DNA from: Aerococcaceae bacterium NML190073
GTDB lineage: Bacteria > Bacillota > Bacilli > Lactobacillales > Aerococcaceae
Length of the DNA stretch: 64,000 nucleotides
Reading direction: 5' to 3'
Assembly: GCA_026131555.1 (NCBI GenBank)
Contig: JAMXJH010000005.1
Location: 62,001-126,000 of the forward strand
Shown here: piece after piece, positions 32,001-41,023 of the stretch
Layout: each line of letters starts with the position of its first letter
Position numbering within the stretch: the stretch's first letter is position 1
Made by a program: the position numbers and the translations under genes
The notes under the pieces: generated by a model
The model's database searches: none
The model's input: the letters and a program-made list of their open reading frames with translations, nothing else
What the model was told of the DNA's origin: nothing

Positions 32001-34574
32001 GCCACCTGCGCGGTTATTATTGTGGTTCGCCACTACCGTGATTGTCGCATCAACTGCCGCTTTATTCAGGTTTGAATTTTGCATGTAGCCGACAATGCCG
32101 CCTACATTCGTAGCAGCATTAATCGATGTTGTTGTGCGCAGTTCTCCCTTGAAGGCGACATTCTCCAGACGGCTATTGCTTTTCGCTTCGTTGACAATAC
32201 CGGCAACGTGGTGTTGAGCCACAACACTTCCTTCAACCAATACATCGCTGACAGTTGAACCCGCTATGCTGATTGCCAACGGCGCTGCTTTCGTCTGTTT
32301 GCTTTGGATATCCACTTCTTTCAATTGAAGTTTACTGATGTTCGCTGTATTCAATTCACGGAACAATGGTTTTGCTAAATCGTAAATGCTGTATTGTTTA
32401 CCTTGGAAAAATGCCGTCAAGCTTCCTCTAAATGTTTCGGTTACATACGCCGCACTATCTGCATTCACCGCAACTTCAGTAGCCGATACGTCCGCTCCCA
32501 GAATATAATGCCCTGTCGGATTCGCAGCCATCGCCGCAACCAAATTAGCAAAACTTGTAATCAGTTCCTTACCTTCCACAACGACAGGAGAGGCATTTAC
32601 AGCCGCATCCACATTAAATTCAAAATGTTCGCTGAAAGTGTTGTTCCCTTCTCTTTGAACCAATTGCGGCAAATTGACGCTCACTTTAACAGCGTCGCCT
32701 TCTTTTTTGAATGCGGCAACCGGTAACAACATATCTTTGGTGTTCGCAGATTTGATGCGCACAACATATTCAGAGGCGTCTTCTTGACCTGTCAATTTCA
32801 AAACGCGACTCAATTGTCCATCCGTGTGCTGCATCAAGGCAATATCTTGAATATCTTTCAATTCAATACGCTTCAATTGTAATTCAACCGGCGTTCTTAC
32901 TGAAAGAACCTCTTGTTCCTCACCATTACCTCTATCAAAAATTAAGATGCTTTCGATTTCGTAAGGCGTGTCTAAGTCCAAATTGTCCAACACTGCTTGT
33001 AATTCATTGATAGCTTGTGTCTTGACTAATTGACCGTCACGATATACTTTCACCTCTGAACGTACATGAGCGTTGCCGACATCAGTCAGTTCGTATCGCG
33101 TTGTTGCGGAACGTTGTAATTCATTCGTTTCTACTTGTGTCAGTGTAAGGATAGGTTTTTCTTTAAGTAATTGTAAGCTGGCAATTGCTGCCTCCAAGCG
33201 AGTTGTCGCTGCATCCGCTTGTTGTTGCGTGATTGCTCGTGTATCGTGAACCGTTGTTCCACCATTGATTGCTGCTGCTAGAATCGCCCAAGAAGCATTC
33301 GTGTAGTTTGTTTCTGCTTTTGCATTGGCATTTGCAATCGCAGCCTGTAAACGACTTCTATCGACAACTGCGCCACGACGCACCACTTTATTGACAGGGG
33401 CAATACGCTCAACATTTACTTCTTTCTCGGCTAATACTGCATTATTTTCGCCGACTACAATTTCAAATGTCCGAATGATTGCTCCTGCTTGTCCTTCGGT
33501 TACGACTTCTTCTCCTTCAGGCAAAGTGGCATCTTCCACAACTTCCGTTGTTACCGCAAGAGGCTCTCGGCGTTCTTCTACACGCACTTCAAAAGGATAA
33601 TTCGGTTTTTCTTCAGCTTCCGGAGCTGTCTTTGGGATTTCGCTGACCGGCGGGGTCGGTTCTTCCGGTGCCGGTGCCGGTGTGACCGGCGGAGTTGGCT
33701 CTTCCGGTGTCGGCGTCGGTGTGACCGGCGGAGTTGGGACCTCTGGAGCCGGTGCTGGTGTAACTGGCGGGGTTGGTTGCTCATTGCTTGGTGCAACCGC
33801 CTTAAGAACGCCTTTCAATGTGTTCCCGGTAATAATCAGATCAATATTTTGGATATTGTTCAATGTTGCTAATTCGTTAATCGATATACCGCTTACTCGT
33901 GAAATCGCACCTAAAGTATCACCCCACTGGATGACATATTCAGGTAACTTCAATGCTTCTTGACGTTCAATTTCTTGCGTAATTTTATCATCGGAATTGG
34001 CTGTCCATGTGGGAGTAACTTTCTGGAAGCTTGCTTGGCGTTCACGCTCTAAAACAACTTCCGCTCCTGCATTATTTATCATTTGGTTATGGCTTAGGAC
34101 ACCTTTCAACAAATGACCTGTAATAATTAAATCGCGATTCGCAATTTGGTTAATATTGACTAATTCATCTACCGTTGTATTGCTTGCTGTCGCAATTGTA
34201 CTTAGTGTATCACCCCACTGAATGACATACTCAGGCAACTTCAATGCTTCTTGGCGTTCGATTTCTTGCTGAACATTTTGAACGGTGTTTGCTTGCCAGG
34301 TTGCGGTAATTTCTGCAACAGCTGCCTGCTGTTCCGCCACAATCACCGCTTCATTCACCGGAGCAGATTCGCTCGATGTTTCCGTTTCCACGGTTGATGC
34401 TGTGGCTTCCAAGTCAACTGTTGTAGCTTCTGCCTCAGAGGCCGGTTGCATTTCTACTGCTTGAGGTTGCTCTGCTTCTGCGAACACTTGATTCGTCATC
34501 AACATTGAAGCGGCAATGCTAATTCCGCCCGCAACTGCAATCCACTTGCCTTTTGATTTTCTCAATAATTTCAA
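29097..34574 (-). CDS. Secreted M26-type zinc metalloprotease (IgA1 protease/Zmp-like) with LysM repeats
   Basis: 1825 residues, from a TTG at 34574 behind GGAGATAACGCA. Order: signal peptide (1-32, VFA/EA); two LysM-type modules (about 113-158 and 210-255) in a 97-residue duplication; a Pro-rich repeat (267-305, three 13-residue units); a G5 domain (about 326-395); a FIVAR-like helical segment (about 405-470); GLUG-like repeats (about 820-920); and a large C-terminal protease domain. The zinc site is HEMTH at 1497-1501 with the third ligand E1521 in GAETYA, the M26 pattern. There is no LPxTG at either end, so LysM binding to peptidoglycan is the likely anchor. Substrate unknown; IgA1, mucins and matrix proteins are family precedents. 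Confidence 0.9.
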   Translation of the reverse strand: MKLLRKSKGKWIAVAGGISIAASMLMTNQVFAEAEQPQAVEMQPASEAEATTVDLEATASTVETETSSESAPVNEAVIVAEQQAAVAEITATWQANTVQNVQQEIERQEALKLPEYVIQWGDTLSTIATASNTTVDELVNINQIANRDLIITGHLLKGVLSHNQMINNAGAEVVLERERQASFQKVTPTWTANSDDKITQEIERQEALKLPEYVIQWGDTLGAISRVSGISINELATLNNIQNIDLIITGNTLKGVLKAVAPSNEQPTPPVTPAPAPEVPTPPVTPTPTPEEPTPPVTPAPAPEEPTPPVSEIPKTAPEAEEKPNYPFEVRVEERREPLAVTTEVVEDATLPEGEEVVTEGQAGAIIRTFEIVVGENNAVLAEKEVNVERIAPVNKVVRRGAVVDRSRLQAAIANANAKAETNYTNASWAILAAAINGGTTVHDTRAITQQQADAATTRLEAAIASLQLLKEKPILTLTQVETNELQRSATTRYELTDVGNAHVRSEVKVYRDGQLVKTQAINELQAVLDNLDLDTPYEIESILIFDRGNGEEQEVLSVRTPVELQLKRIELKDIQDIALMQHTDGQLSRVLKLTGQEDASEYVVRIKSANTKDMLLPVAAFKKEGDAVKVSVNLPQLVQREGNNTFSEHFEFNVDAAVNASPVVVEGKELITSFANLVAAMAANPTGHYILGADVSATEVAVNADSAAYVTETFRGSLTAFFQGKQYSIYDLAKPLFRELNTANISKLQLKEVDIQSKQTKAAPLAISIAGSTVSDVLVEGSVVAQHHVAGIVNEAKSNSRLENVAFKGELRTTTSINAATNVGGIVGYMQNSNLNKAAVDATITVVANHNNNRAGGVVGHADHQNTMISNAYAKGVMNNVGTGGQIGGFVGSTWRNARVNNVISLMNVINGHTFFGDSGYKDARVTNAHIVEGISAGKESLYAQNITKNEAQAKIQAYDVSMTKQWEQQATEFDYNTIQGAQSNRLIAYRNTEKLLPFYNREYIVKQGNKINASSKLATTDLVSVVPMQDNRFVTNYYSDVAKINRLLLHFADGTVEYVDLTSGTQYKDSAVYEYQLADTDLIYTPNQFIQATTRSLSDLVSEFGQLNYMDVVTSLFPDYTYPWGMIASQRELMPRKNQTPVEEAVAKLVEARVDPFYLASAFKRVQDNIEHYLSSLLAQSMISNVTEANASSMDYLVESIRANKQQIIMSLAYIDRLYSIDFGDKNIGDLSLFRQDFLGKKVNVLDWLIQFGNSGKETFYIERNYATYAAQMGRVNGKYSVHDYLDAYRTRLTTQTPSDWLKSATKAYLVEKASKEPGLESAPVDVYHALTKPRHRFLLLPLLTLSGEGIYVISTMSSITFGMYDRYMDMNLAQTNPTEYASKMAELKAATELEGERERRFFDMWYRLSNENVKQTLLNRADVPVPTWDGYRLSDNRGWMPSFGSNATARMLEFFGPIGKWYRHNGAGAYAGGNYTHFVHDQVLSQYGNSVFTHEMTHNFDNSTFLGGYGRRQAAGAETYALGMFQSITDANNAMFGWNMALDHTTNNNGRNAKNRLHNLNPERFQNQADLQEYFKGVFDVIYTLDAIEGEAFLKAEDHRKRAIFKTLTLEKEANGEGIDRIRSFTNEEWQKLSFTTLADLVNNDVVLALNANYTDKTAGRNTYQTVSMFVPIYGAVTNDTGIAGNISFKRLTFDILAEKGYEGMLGYNSNKYFNDAKAEGKVFSDKYVVDKLFNGQYADFKAFKLDMLTRRLDAAKAGQLREIEFTYEGKKYTTSYESIKELIEKTAQQSPNKVQQVKEAIYRAYLLDTDDFRSSIYKAQP
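33660..33776 (-). repeat. 39-bp Pro-rich coding repeat in the metalloprotease
   Basis: Three 13-residue units of the type PTPPVTPAPAPEE (residues 267-305) and a partial fourth, forming a stiff spacer between the LysM modules and the G5 domain. Copy number is likely variable among strains. Confidence 0.85.
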
Positions 34575-34637
34575 TGCGTTATCTCCTATTCTATATTAGC
34601 TATTTTCTCACTTCTTCATCATAACATGCTTCACGCA

Positions 34638-34671
34638 CAAAAAGAAGTAGCTTGTCTATTAAAACTACTTC
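34638..34671 (-). terminator. Terminator of typA
   Basis: 7-bp stem GAAGTAG (34644-34650) with CTACTTC (34665-34671) followed by TTTTTG on the minus strand. Confidence 0.75.
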
Positions 34672-34686
34672 ATTTCGGCTATTTTT

Positions 34687-36519
34687 TTACTTTTTGTTCT
34701 TCTTAGCGTCCTTCTCGCGAGCATTCTTATCAAGAATCTGCTTACGTAAACGAACACTTTCCGGAGTTACCTCACAGTATTCATCATCATCCATGAATTC
34801 CAGCGATTCTTCCAATGTCAGAATGCGCGGACGCTTAATAACAGATGTCTGATCTTTAGTCGCTGAACGAATGTTAGTCAGTTGTTTCGCTTTCGTGATG
34901 TTGACCGTCAAGTCATTCTCACGATTGTGTTCCCCGACAATCATACCGGCATAAACTTCTGTCCCCGGATTCACAAAAATCGTCCCTCTGTCTTCCAAGT
35001 TCATAATACCGTATGTTGTTGCCTGACCATTTTCTAAGGCGACAAGAGTACCATTGCGGCGGCGACCGATACTTGAGTCGACAACCGGCAAGTAATCATC
35101 GAAACTGTGGTTCATAATACCGTAACCGCGTGTCAATGTCATAAATTCAGTCGAAAAACCAATCAAGCCACGCGCAGGAATATGGAACACTAAGCGAATT
35201 TGCCCATTGCCTGACGTAACCATATCCGCCATCTCGGCTTTGCGTTGCCCCAAGGCTTCAATGATTGAACCCATATATTCTTCCGGCGTGTCAATTTGTA
35301 CGCGCTCAAACGGCTCACATAATTGCCCATTGATTTCTTTCAAAATAACTTTCGGACGTGACACTTGGAATTCAAATCCTTCACGACGCATATTCTCAAT
35401 TAAGATGGCTAAATGCAACTCACCACGACCTGATACGATGAACGCATCCGGCGAATCCGTCGGTTCAACCAATAAAGAAACGTCTGTTTGTAATTCTTTC
35501 ATCAAACGGTCTTGCAGATTACGCGCTGTCACATATTTTCCTTCGCGACCCGCAAACGGCGAGTTATTCGTCAAGAAAGTCATCTGCAATGTCGGCTCAT
35601 CAATATGCAAAAGCGGTAAAGCTTCCGGCTGGTTCGCATCCGCAACTGTCTCCCCGACAAAAATATCTTCCATCCCTGATAAAGCAATCAAATCTCCGGC
35701 TTTCGCTTCTTGAATTTCAACCCGATTCAAACCGAAGAAACCAAGGATTTTGGTAACGCGGAAGTTCTTGCTTGTACCGTCAATCTTCATCAATGACACA
35801 TTGTCGCCGACTTTGATTTTCCCACGGAAAACACGTCCAATACCGATACGACCCACGTATTCGTTGTAATCCAACAACGATACTTGGAATTGCAATGGTT
35901 CATCGCTATTATCAATCGGTGCCGGTACATGCTCAATCACCGCATCAAAAATTGCATCCATTGACGCTTCTTGATCATCCGGATTATCTGACATACTAGA
36001 TGTTCCGTTCAACGCTGACGCATACACAACCGGAAACTCTAATTGGTCGTCATCCGCACCCAATTCAATAAAGAGTTCCAACACTTCATCGACCACTTCA
36101 GCCGGACGGGCTGACGGTTTATCAATTTTGTTCACCACGACAATTGGTACGAGATGTTGTTCCAATGCTTTTTTCAATACAAAGCGTGTTTGTGGCATCG
36201 TCCCTTCATACGCATCAACAACGAGGATAACGCCGTCAACCATCTTCATAATACGCTCTACTTCTCCTCCGAAGTCCGCGTGTCCCGGTGTATCCAAAAT
36301 ATTGATGCGCGTTCCCTTGTAATCGACGGCTGTGTTTTTCGCCAGAATGGTGATACCACGCTCTCTTTCAATGTCATTGGAGTCCATTGCGCGTTCATCT
36401 AATTTAGCGCGTTCGTCCAATGTGTTGGATTGCTTCAATAATTCATCTACAAGTGTTGTTTTTCCGTGGTCAACGTGCGCAATAATCGCAATGTTACGGA
36501 TATCGTTTCTTTTATTCAT
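34687..36519 (-). CDS. typA: Ribosome-associated GTPase TypA/BipA
   Basis: 610 residues. Translational GTPase that acts on ribosome assembly or function under stress and in the cold. G motifs: AHVDHGKTT (G1), DTPGHADFGGEV (G3), NKIDK (G4). Elongation-factor domains II, III and V and the TypA-specific C-terminal domain follow, with a lysine-rich tail. It overlaps the 3' end of suhB by 8 nt. Confidence 0.97.
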   Translation of the reverse strand: MNKRNDIRNIAIIAHVDHGKTTLVDELLKQSNTLDERAKLDERAMDSNDIERERGITILAKNTAVDYKGTRINILDTPGHADFGGEVERIMKMVDGVILVVDAYEGTMPQTRFVLKKALEQHLVPIVVVNKIDKPSARPAEVVDEVLELFIELGADDDQLEFPVVYASALNGTSSMSDNPDDQEASMDAIFDAVIEHVPAPIDNSDEPLQFQVSLLDYNEYVGRIGIGRVFRGKIKVGDNVSLMKIDGTSKNFRVTKILGFFGLNRVEIQEAKAGDLIALSGMEDIFVGETVADANQPEALPLLHIDEPTLQMTFLTNNSPFAGREGKYVTARNLQDRLMKELQTDVSLLVEPTDSPDAFIVSGRGELHLAILIENMRREGFEFQVSRPKVILKEINGQLCEPFERVQIDTPEEYMGSIIEALGQRKAEMADMVTSGNGQIRLVFHIPARGLIGFSTEFMTLTRGYGIMNHSFDDYLPVVDSSIGRRRNGTLVALENGQATTYGIMNLEDRGTIFVNPGTEVYAGMIVGEHNRENDLTVNITKAKQLTNIRSATKDQTSVIKRPRILTLEESLEFMDDDEYCEVTPESVRLRKQILDKNAREKDAKKNKK

Positions 36520-37306
36520 CTAGTTCTCCTAACTCGTTTTCTTTCAAGACGTCCATGACCTCTTCGTACACATTCGGGTGACAGAAGATAAATGGTTCTT
36601 TTCGCAAAATAGACAGTGGACTGCCGTCCGGTTGTGACACTTTCAAGCCGAGGGCAACACCGATTGCGTAGCCGGCCGCATAATCCCAAGGACGCAACCC
36701 GAAGGATAAGTAAACACTTGCTTGCCCACGCAATACTTCAATCATTTCCAATGCGGCAGAGCCATGTGCTCTCACACCTAATACGGCTCGCATTAAACGC
36801 TGACATTGATTGACATTCGTGGCAAACATTACGACGTTCCCGATTGCTAAGCTGTCTGACAGCGACATGATTGGGGCGAGCGACATTTTGTGTCCGTTAT
36901 GATAAGCGCCGTCGCCGACGATACCGTAGTACAAATCACGCTTCATCACATCATAAATGTACCCGGCAACCGGCTTGCCATCTTCAAACAAACCAATCAT
37001 AATGCCGAAATTATTTTTCTGCTTAACGAAATTCAAGGTGCCGTCAATCGGGTCAATAACCCAAATCATGCCTTTCGTGTCTGTAACAGGCTCGCCGATG
37101 CCTTCTTCACCAATCACGCGATGTTCCGGATAATGTTCACGAATTTTCGTCACAAAAAAACGTTCCGTTGCCTTATCCATTTCCGTCACTAAATCGTTCG
37201 CGCCTGTTTTTTGATTCACTTCAAGGTCTTTTGATAGTGATTGTCTTAAATTCTCAGCGGCAATTTCCAACCAGACAAGAATTCGATGATGCAGTTGGTA
37301 ATCCAT
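36512..37306 (-). CDS. suhB: Inositol monophosphatase family protein
   Basis: 264 residues. Mg-dependent phosphatase fold. Metal-binding motifs: IGEEGIG, WVIDPIDGTLNF and, near the C-terminus, RPWDYAAGYAIG. Substrate could be inositol phosphate, fructose-bisphosphate or PAP; the sequence does not decide. The order UPF0223 gene - suhB - typA is conserved in Bacilli (yktA-yktC-typA). Confidence 0.9.
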   Translation of the reverse strand: MDYQLHHRILVWLEIAAENLRQSLSKDLEVNQKTGANDLVTEMDKATERFFVTKIREHYPEHRVIGEEGIGEPVTDTKGMIWVIDPIDGTLNFVKQKNNFGIMIGLFEDGKPVAGYIYDVMKRDLYYGIVGDGAYHNGHKMSLAPIMSLSDSLAIGNVVMFATNVNQCQRLMRAVLGVRAHGSAALEMIEVLRGQASVYLSFGLRPWDYAAGYAIGVALGLKVSQPDGSPLSILRKEPFIFCHPNVYEEVMDVLKENELGELDE

Positions 37307-37358
37307 TGCGGTTCCTCCCTCTCCCTATCGTCATTGCAAAAGTTAATGTGTGTCCTCT

Positions 37359-37643
37359 TTATAATTTAATGATTTGTTTGCGTTTAGCGTTATTGCTTGT
37401 TTGCAGTTGCTTCATTTGTGTCACAACGCGGTAAAGTGAGTAACCGCTCGCTTGTGCAAATGATTTGTCGATACGTTTCTCTTCGCCGATGCTGGTAACT
37501 ACTTGCTTAAAGGCTTGATAATATTGCTGAAATTTAGCTAATTCAATCCCTTTCTCGTATGCTGTTTCCACTGCGTTTAACAGATTGACGACTGTCACAA
37601 TTTCTTGCGTTGACCAGCTATCATTCAACGGATATTCATACAT
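37359..37643 (-). CDS. UPF0223 family protein (YktA-like)
   Basis: 94 residues from ATG at 37643, chosen because GAAGGAGG lies 8 nt upstream and family members start at MxYxYPL. The fold is all-helical (YPLNDSWSTQEIVTVVNLLNAVE; SGYSLYRVV). The family is small and conserved in Bacilli, of unknown function. Confidence 0.9.
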   Translation of the reverse strand: MYEYPLNDSWSTQEIVTVVNLLNAVETAYEKGIELAKFQQYYQAFKQVVTSIGEEKRIDKSFAQASGYSLYRVVTQMKQLQTSNNAKRKQIIKL

Positions 37644-37673
37644 TTGTAAGCCTCCTTCACCTTCATCATTACT

Positions 37674-37701
37674 ACTATACATGATTTCATTCCATTTGCA
37701 A
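37674..37701 (-). promoter_or_regulatory. Promoter of UPF0223-suhB-typA
   Basis: Minus strand TTGCAA (complement of 37696-37701), 16-bp spacer ending in TG, TATAGT (complement of 37674-37679). Confidence 0.7.
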
Positions 37702-37732
37702 AAAGATATTTCCCTGTAAGCGGTTCAGGTTG

Positions 37733-39001
37733 CTAATTTTTTTGTTGCTGAAGCATTTTGCGCAATTCATTGAATGCTTCTCGAGCAGTCCGTTCGCGAA
37801 TGATATTGCGATTCCCGTTAAATTGGCATTCTTTGACACTGACTTCGCCCTTGTAGTAAACCGCTACAAACACTAGACCAACCGGTTTAGTGCTACCGTC
37901 GTTGGTAGGTCCGGCAATCCCCGTTGTCGCAATCGCCACATCTGTATTAAACCGTTTAGCCGTTCCAACCACCATTTCATGCGCCGTCTGCTCACTGACC
38001 GCCCCGTACCGCTTAAGCGTTGCTTCTTGCACACCTAAGGTTTTCACTTTCGATTCATTCGCATAACAAATAATGCCTTCGATAAAGGATTTGGAGATGC
38101 CGCTATTTTCAATGAGGAGTGAGGAAATATAGCCTCCCGTAATGGATTCTGCAACAGAGATTGTTAATTCTCGCGCCAATAGTTCCCGAGCGATTACGCG
38201 ATGCAGTTCCGTTTGCGAATCGGCAATCGTTTCATCTCCAATTAAATAGATATACTTACCTACCAATTGATTAATTTCGGCAATTTTATGATTCACAAGT
38301 TCCAAAGCAACTTCCTCACTCGAAGCAGAAGCCGTAATCCGCAAAAGGACTTCGCCTGTTTTGGCATAGAGCGCCAATGTCGGATTCTTCTGTGTGTCGA
38401 GATAATGCTTCAACTTAGTTTCCAACAGCGATTCGCCTATATCGTAGAAACGCACATAGCGTGACACGAAGCATTGATTGCTCAACGACTGCAAGTACGG
38501 CTTTACTGATTGAATAAACATCGGTTTCATTTCATTCGGCGGACCCGGCAGCAAAATAATTCGCTTGCCATCTTGCTCCAAGGCAACTCCGGGTGCTGTT
38601 CCATTCCGATTCTCAAATAGAAGTGCGCCTTCCGGCACATAAGCGGTTTTGCGATTATTGGCAGTTAGCACATTATTTTTGCGGTATTTGCGTAAATACG
38701 CTTCTATCTTTTGCCATAATGTTTCATTGAAGTAACTTGTTCTCCCGAAATATGCCGCAGCACACTCGCTGGTTATATCATCTTCCGTAGGTCCTAAGCC
38801 ACCGGTGACAATGACGGTATCGCTTTTGACGAAAGCATTGTGGAAAGCTTGCAATAAGCGCTCTTTATTATCGCCAACCGTTGTATGTTTGTACACATTG
38901 ATTCCGATATGCGCCAACTCGCGCGACAAATAAGTCACATTCGTATTGACAATATCCCCGAGTAACAATTCCGTACCAACCGACATCAATTCAACATTCA
39001 T
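37733..39001 (-). CDS. cinA: CinA (competence/damage-inducible protein; NMN deamidase family)
   Basis: 422 residues from ATG at 39001 (AGGTGA spaced 7 nt; three codons inside an earlier ATG). The N-terminal MoCF/COG1058 domain has VELMSVGTELLLGDIVNTN and VTGGLGPTEDDITSE. The C-terminal CinA domain (about 265-422) has SVAESITGGYISS and ATTGIAGPTN, the part with nicotinamide-nucleotide deamidase activity. In many Bacilli recA follows cinA; here it does not. A candidate promoter (TAGCGA-17-TAAAAT) lies just upstream. Confidence 0.93.
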   Translation of the reverse strand: MNVELMSVGTELLLGDIVNTNVTYLSRELAHIGINVYKHTTVGDNKERLLQAFHNAFVKSDTVIVTGGLGPTEDDITSECAAAYFGRTSYFNETLWQKIEAYLRKYRKNNVLTANNRKTAYVPEGALLFENRNGTAPGVALEQDGKRIILLPGPPNEMKPMFIQSVKPYLQSLSNQCFVSRYVRFYDIGESLLETKLKHYLDTQKNPTLALYAKTGEVLLRITASASSEEVALELVNHKIAEINQLVGKYIYLIGDETIADSQTELHRVIARELLARELTISVAESITGGYISSLLIENSGISKSFIEGIICYANESKVKTLGVQEATLKRYGAVSEQTAHEMVVGTAKRFNTDVAIATTGIAGPTNDGSTKPVGLVFVAVYYKGEVSVKECQFNGNRNIIRERTAREAFNELRKMLQQQKN

Positions 39002-39071
39002 CTCATTCACCTGCCCTAGTCTAGTTTACTTTTATTTTACTCTATTCAGATAAGAATCGCTATCCCCGCAC

Positions 39072-39115
39072 AAAAAAACTTCCTCACTTCAGCCGATTGC
39101 CGAAATAAGGAAGTT
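39072..39115 (-). terminator. Terminator of the opp operon
   Basis: Outer stem AACTTCCT (39077-39084) with AGGAAGTT (39108-39115), an inner TTCGGC/GGCTGAA-type stem, then TTTTTT on the minus strand. Confidence 0.85.
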
Positions 39116-39123
39116 GATGTTTT

Positions 39124-40038
39124 CTATCCTAGACGTTGCTTAGCATTGGCAGCACGTTTCAATGCTTGACCAATATAACTGATACACAAGGTCATGATTA
39201 GTACTAATAATGTTGCCGGCAACCATACCCAGATTTTATTTTTGATAACATCCGGTGAAGAAGCCGCTGAAATTAATGTACCTAATGACGGTGTTCCTGT
39301 CGGTAAACCGAACCCTAAGAAACTCAAACCTGTTTCCAAAGCGATATTACCGGCGAACGCCAAAATTAAGTTGGTCACTAATAGAGAACTTAAATTAGGC
39401 AGAACACCTAACAGCATAATTTTCCAATCGTATGTTCCCATTGTTTTCGAAGCACTTACGTAGTCTTTAGATGCCTCACTCAATGTTGCTGTTCTGAATA
39501 AACGCGCATTGTACGTCCATCCGAAAGCAGAAATTACCCAAATCAATGTCCAATGGTCATACTTTCTAATAATCGTTGTCAATACGATAATGATAACCAA
39601 TTGCGGCAAAATACGGATAAAGTCTACGATACGCATCATAATATCATCGAAGATACCGCCGTAGTACCCTGACATAATGCCGACTGTAATCCCTACGATA
39701 GCAGTAATAATCGTAACGCTCCACCCGATAAAGAGTGAATTACGCGCACCGATAACTAATAAGGCAAGAATATCACGTCCGCCATCATCTGCTCCCAAGA
39801 AATATCCTTCCGTACCGGGAGGTGCATATTTGTTAAAGATACTCATCGGTGTTACTTTAGTTAACGCATCGAAATCTACAAAGAACGGCGAGAATAGAAT
39901 GAATGACAGAATAGCCACTAATAAGAATAAGGCGAACAAAGCTCCCTTATCTTTAATAAATTCACGCTTAATCACCTCAAACCCTAAAGGCGGTAGTGAT
40001 ACTTGTTGTTCTTGCTCTTGAGTTGTTGTATTGCTCAT
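39124..40038 (-). CDS. oppC: Oligopeptide ABC transporter permease (OppC type)
   Basis: 304 residues. Six predicted membrane helices, with an N-terminal cytosolic stretch of the OppC family and the binding-protein-dependent permease motif region (EASKDYVSASKTMGTYDWKIML-type EAA loop, about 190-212). It pairs with OppB to form the membrane channel. Last gene of oppDFBC. Confidence 0.93.
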   Translation of the reverse strand: MSNTTTQEQEQQVSLPPLGFEVIKREFIKDKGALFALFLLVAILSFILFSPFFVDFDALTKVTPMSIFNKYAPPGTEGYFLGADDGGRDILALLVIGARNSLFIGWSVTIITAIVGITVGIMSGYYGGIFDDIMMRIVDFIRILPQLVIIIVLTTIIRKYDHWTLIWVISAFGWTYNARLFRTATLSEASKDYVSASKTMGTYDWKIMLLGVLPNLSSLLVTNLILAFAGNIALETGLSFLGFGLPTGTPSLGTLISAASSPDVIKNKIWVWLPATLLVLIMTLCISYIGQALKRAANAKQRLG

Positions 40039-40059
40039 AGGTCACTTTCCTCCTTTAGT

Positions 40060-41022
40060 TTAACGCATGCGAATTCGTGGATCCACGAAGACCATGATAA
40101 TGTCTGATAGTAATGTTCCAAGTAGCGCCATTGTCCCGAATAATAATGTTAATGTAACCATTACCGGGAAATCACGTCCGGTAATTGAAGTATAGAACAA
40201 CTGTCCCATTCCCGGATAAACGAAGATTCGTTCCATAATGATTGAACCACTAATTAAGCTGGTAATTTGGTAACCGACAAAGGCTGCAATCGGCAAGACC
40301 GAATTGCGGAAAATATGGCGACGGTAAACGACTTTTTCCGGTACACCTTTAGCGCGTGCCGTTCTGACATAGTCTTCCGTCTTGGCATCGATTACTCCTG
40401 AACGCAAGTATTGAATGACACCTGTTGTTCCAAGTAATGCTCCTGTCATCGCCGGCATAATCATATGTTGAATACGTGATAACAAGTAAGCGAATGTCCC
40501 TGGTTGTAGTGTCGGATCAACCGTTCCACGTGTTGGCAACATGCCAGTGTGGTATCCAAAGAACCACAAGAATAGCAAGGCAAGTACGAATGTCGGGATA
40601 GAATAACTAATAAACGTATAGACATTTACAGCCTTGTCCAATTTCGTTCCTTCATAACGTCCTGCAAGAATCCCTAACGGCAAAGCAATCGCATAGAGCA
40701 AGAAAGTTGTGAATAATGATAACCACACTGTCGGCATAATACGTTGTCCGATAATTTCGGTTACAGGCAACTTATGCTTGAAGCTGCGTCCGAAATCTCC
40801 TTGCAATGCTTTCCAAATCCAATCGATATATTTTTCAACTAAAGGTTTATTCAAACCTAATTTCTCACGTTGAGCAGCAATTTGTTCCGCTGAGATGTTC
40901 GGGTCAATCATTCCCGTTAAGGCATCCCCCGGCATCATTTCAGCTAAGATGAAAATCAAAATACTCAAAATAATGATTTGTGGAATCATTAGAAGAGTAC
41001 GTCTTAATATTGTTTTCCACAT
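40060..41022 (-). CDS. oppB: Oligopeptide ABC transporter permease (OppB type)
   Basis: 320 residues. The N-terminal FILAEMMPGDAL segment is the OppB signature and is followed by a periplasm-side loop and five more membrane helices. The EAA loop is in VRTARAKGVPEKVVYRRHIFRNS. It starts 1 nt from the oppF stop and is translated together with it. Confidence 0.94.
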   Translation of the reverse strand: MWKTILRRTLLMIPQIIILSILIFILAEMMPGDALTGMIDPNISAEQIAAQREKLGLNKPLVEKYIDWIWKALQGDFGRSFKHKLPVTEIIGQRIMPTVWLSLFTTFLLYAIALPLGILAGRYEGTKLDKAVNVYTFISYSIPTFVLALLFLWFFGYHTGMLPTRGTVDPTLQPGTFAYLLSRIQHMIMPAMTGALLGTTGVIQYLRSGVIDAKTEDYVRTARAKGVPEKVVYRRHIFRNSVLPIAAFVGYQITSLISGSIIMERIFVYPGMGQLFYTSITGRDFPVMVTLTLLFGTMALLGTLLSDIIMVFVDPRIRMR

Positions 41023-41023
41023 A

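Noticed and set aside
34652-36402. Several plus-strand frames over typA
   Set aside because: All are antisense to a well-supported GTPase gene.
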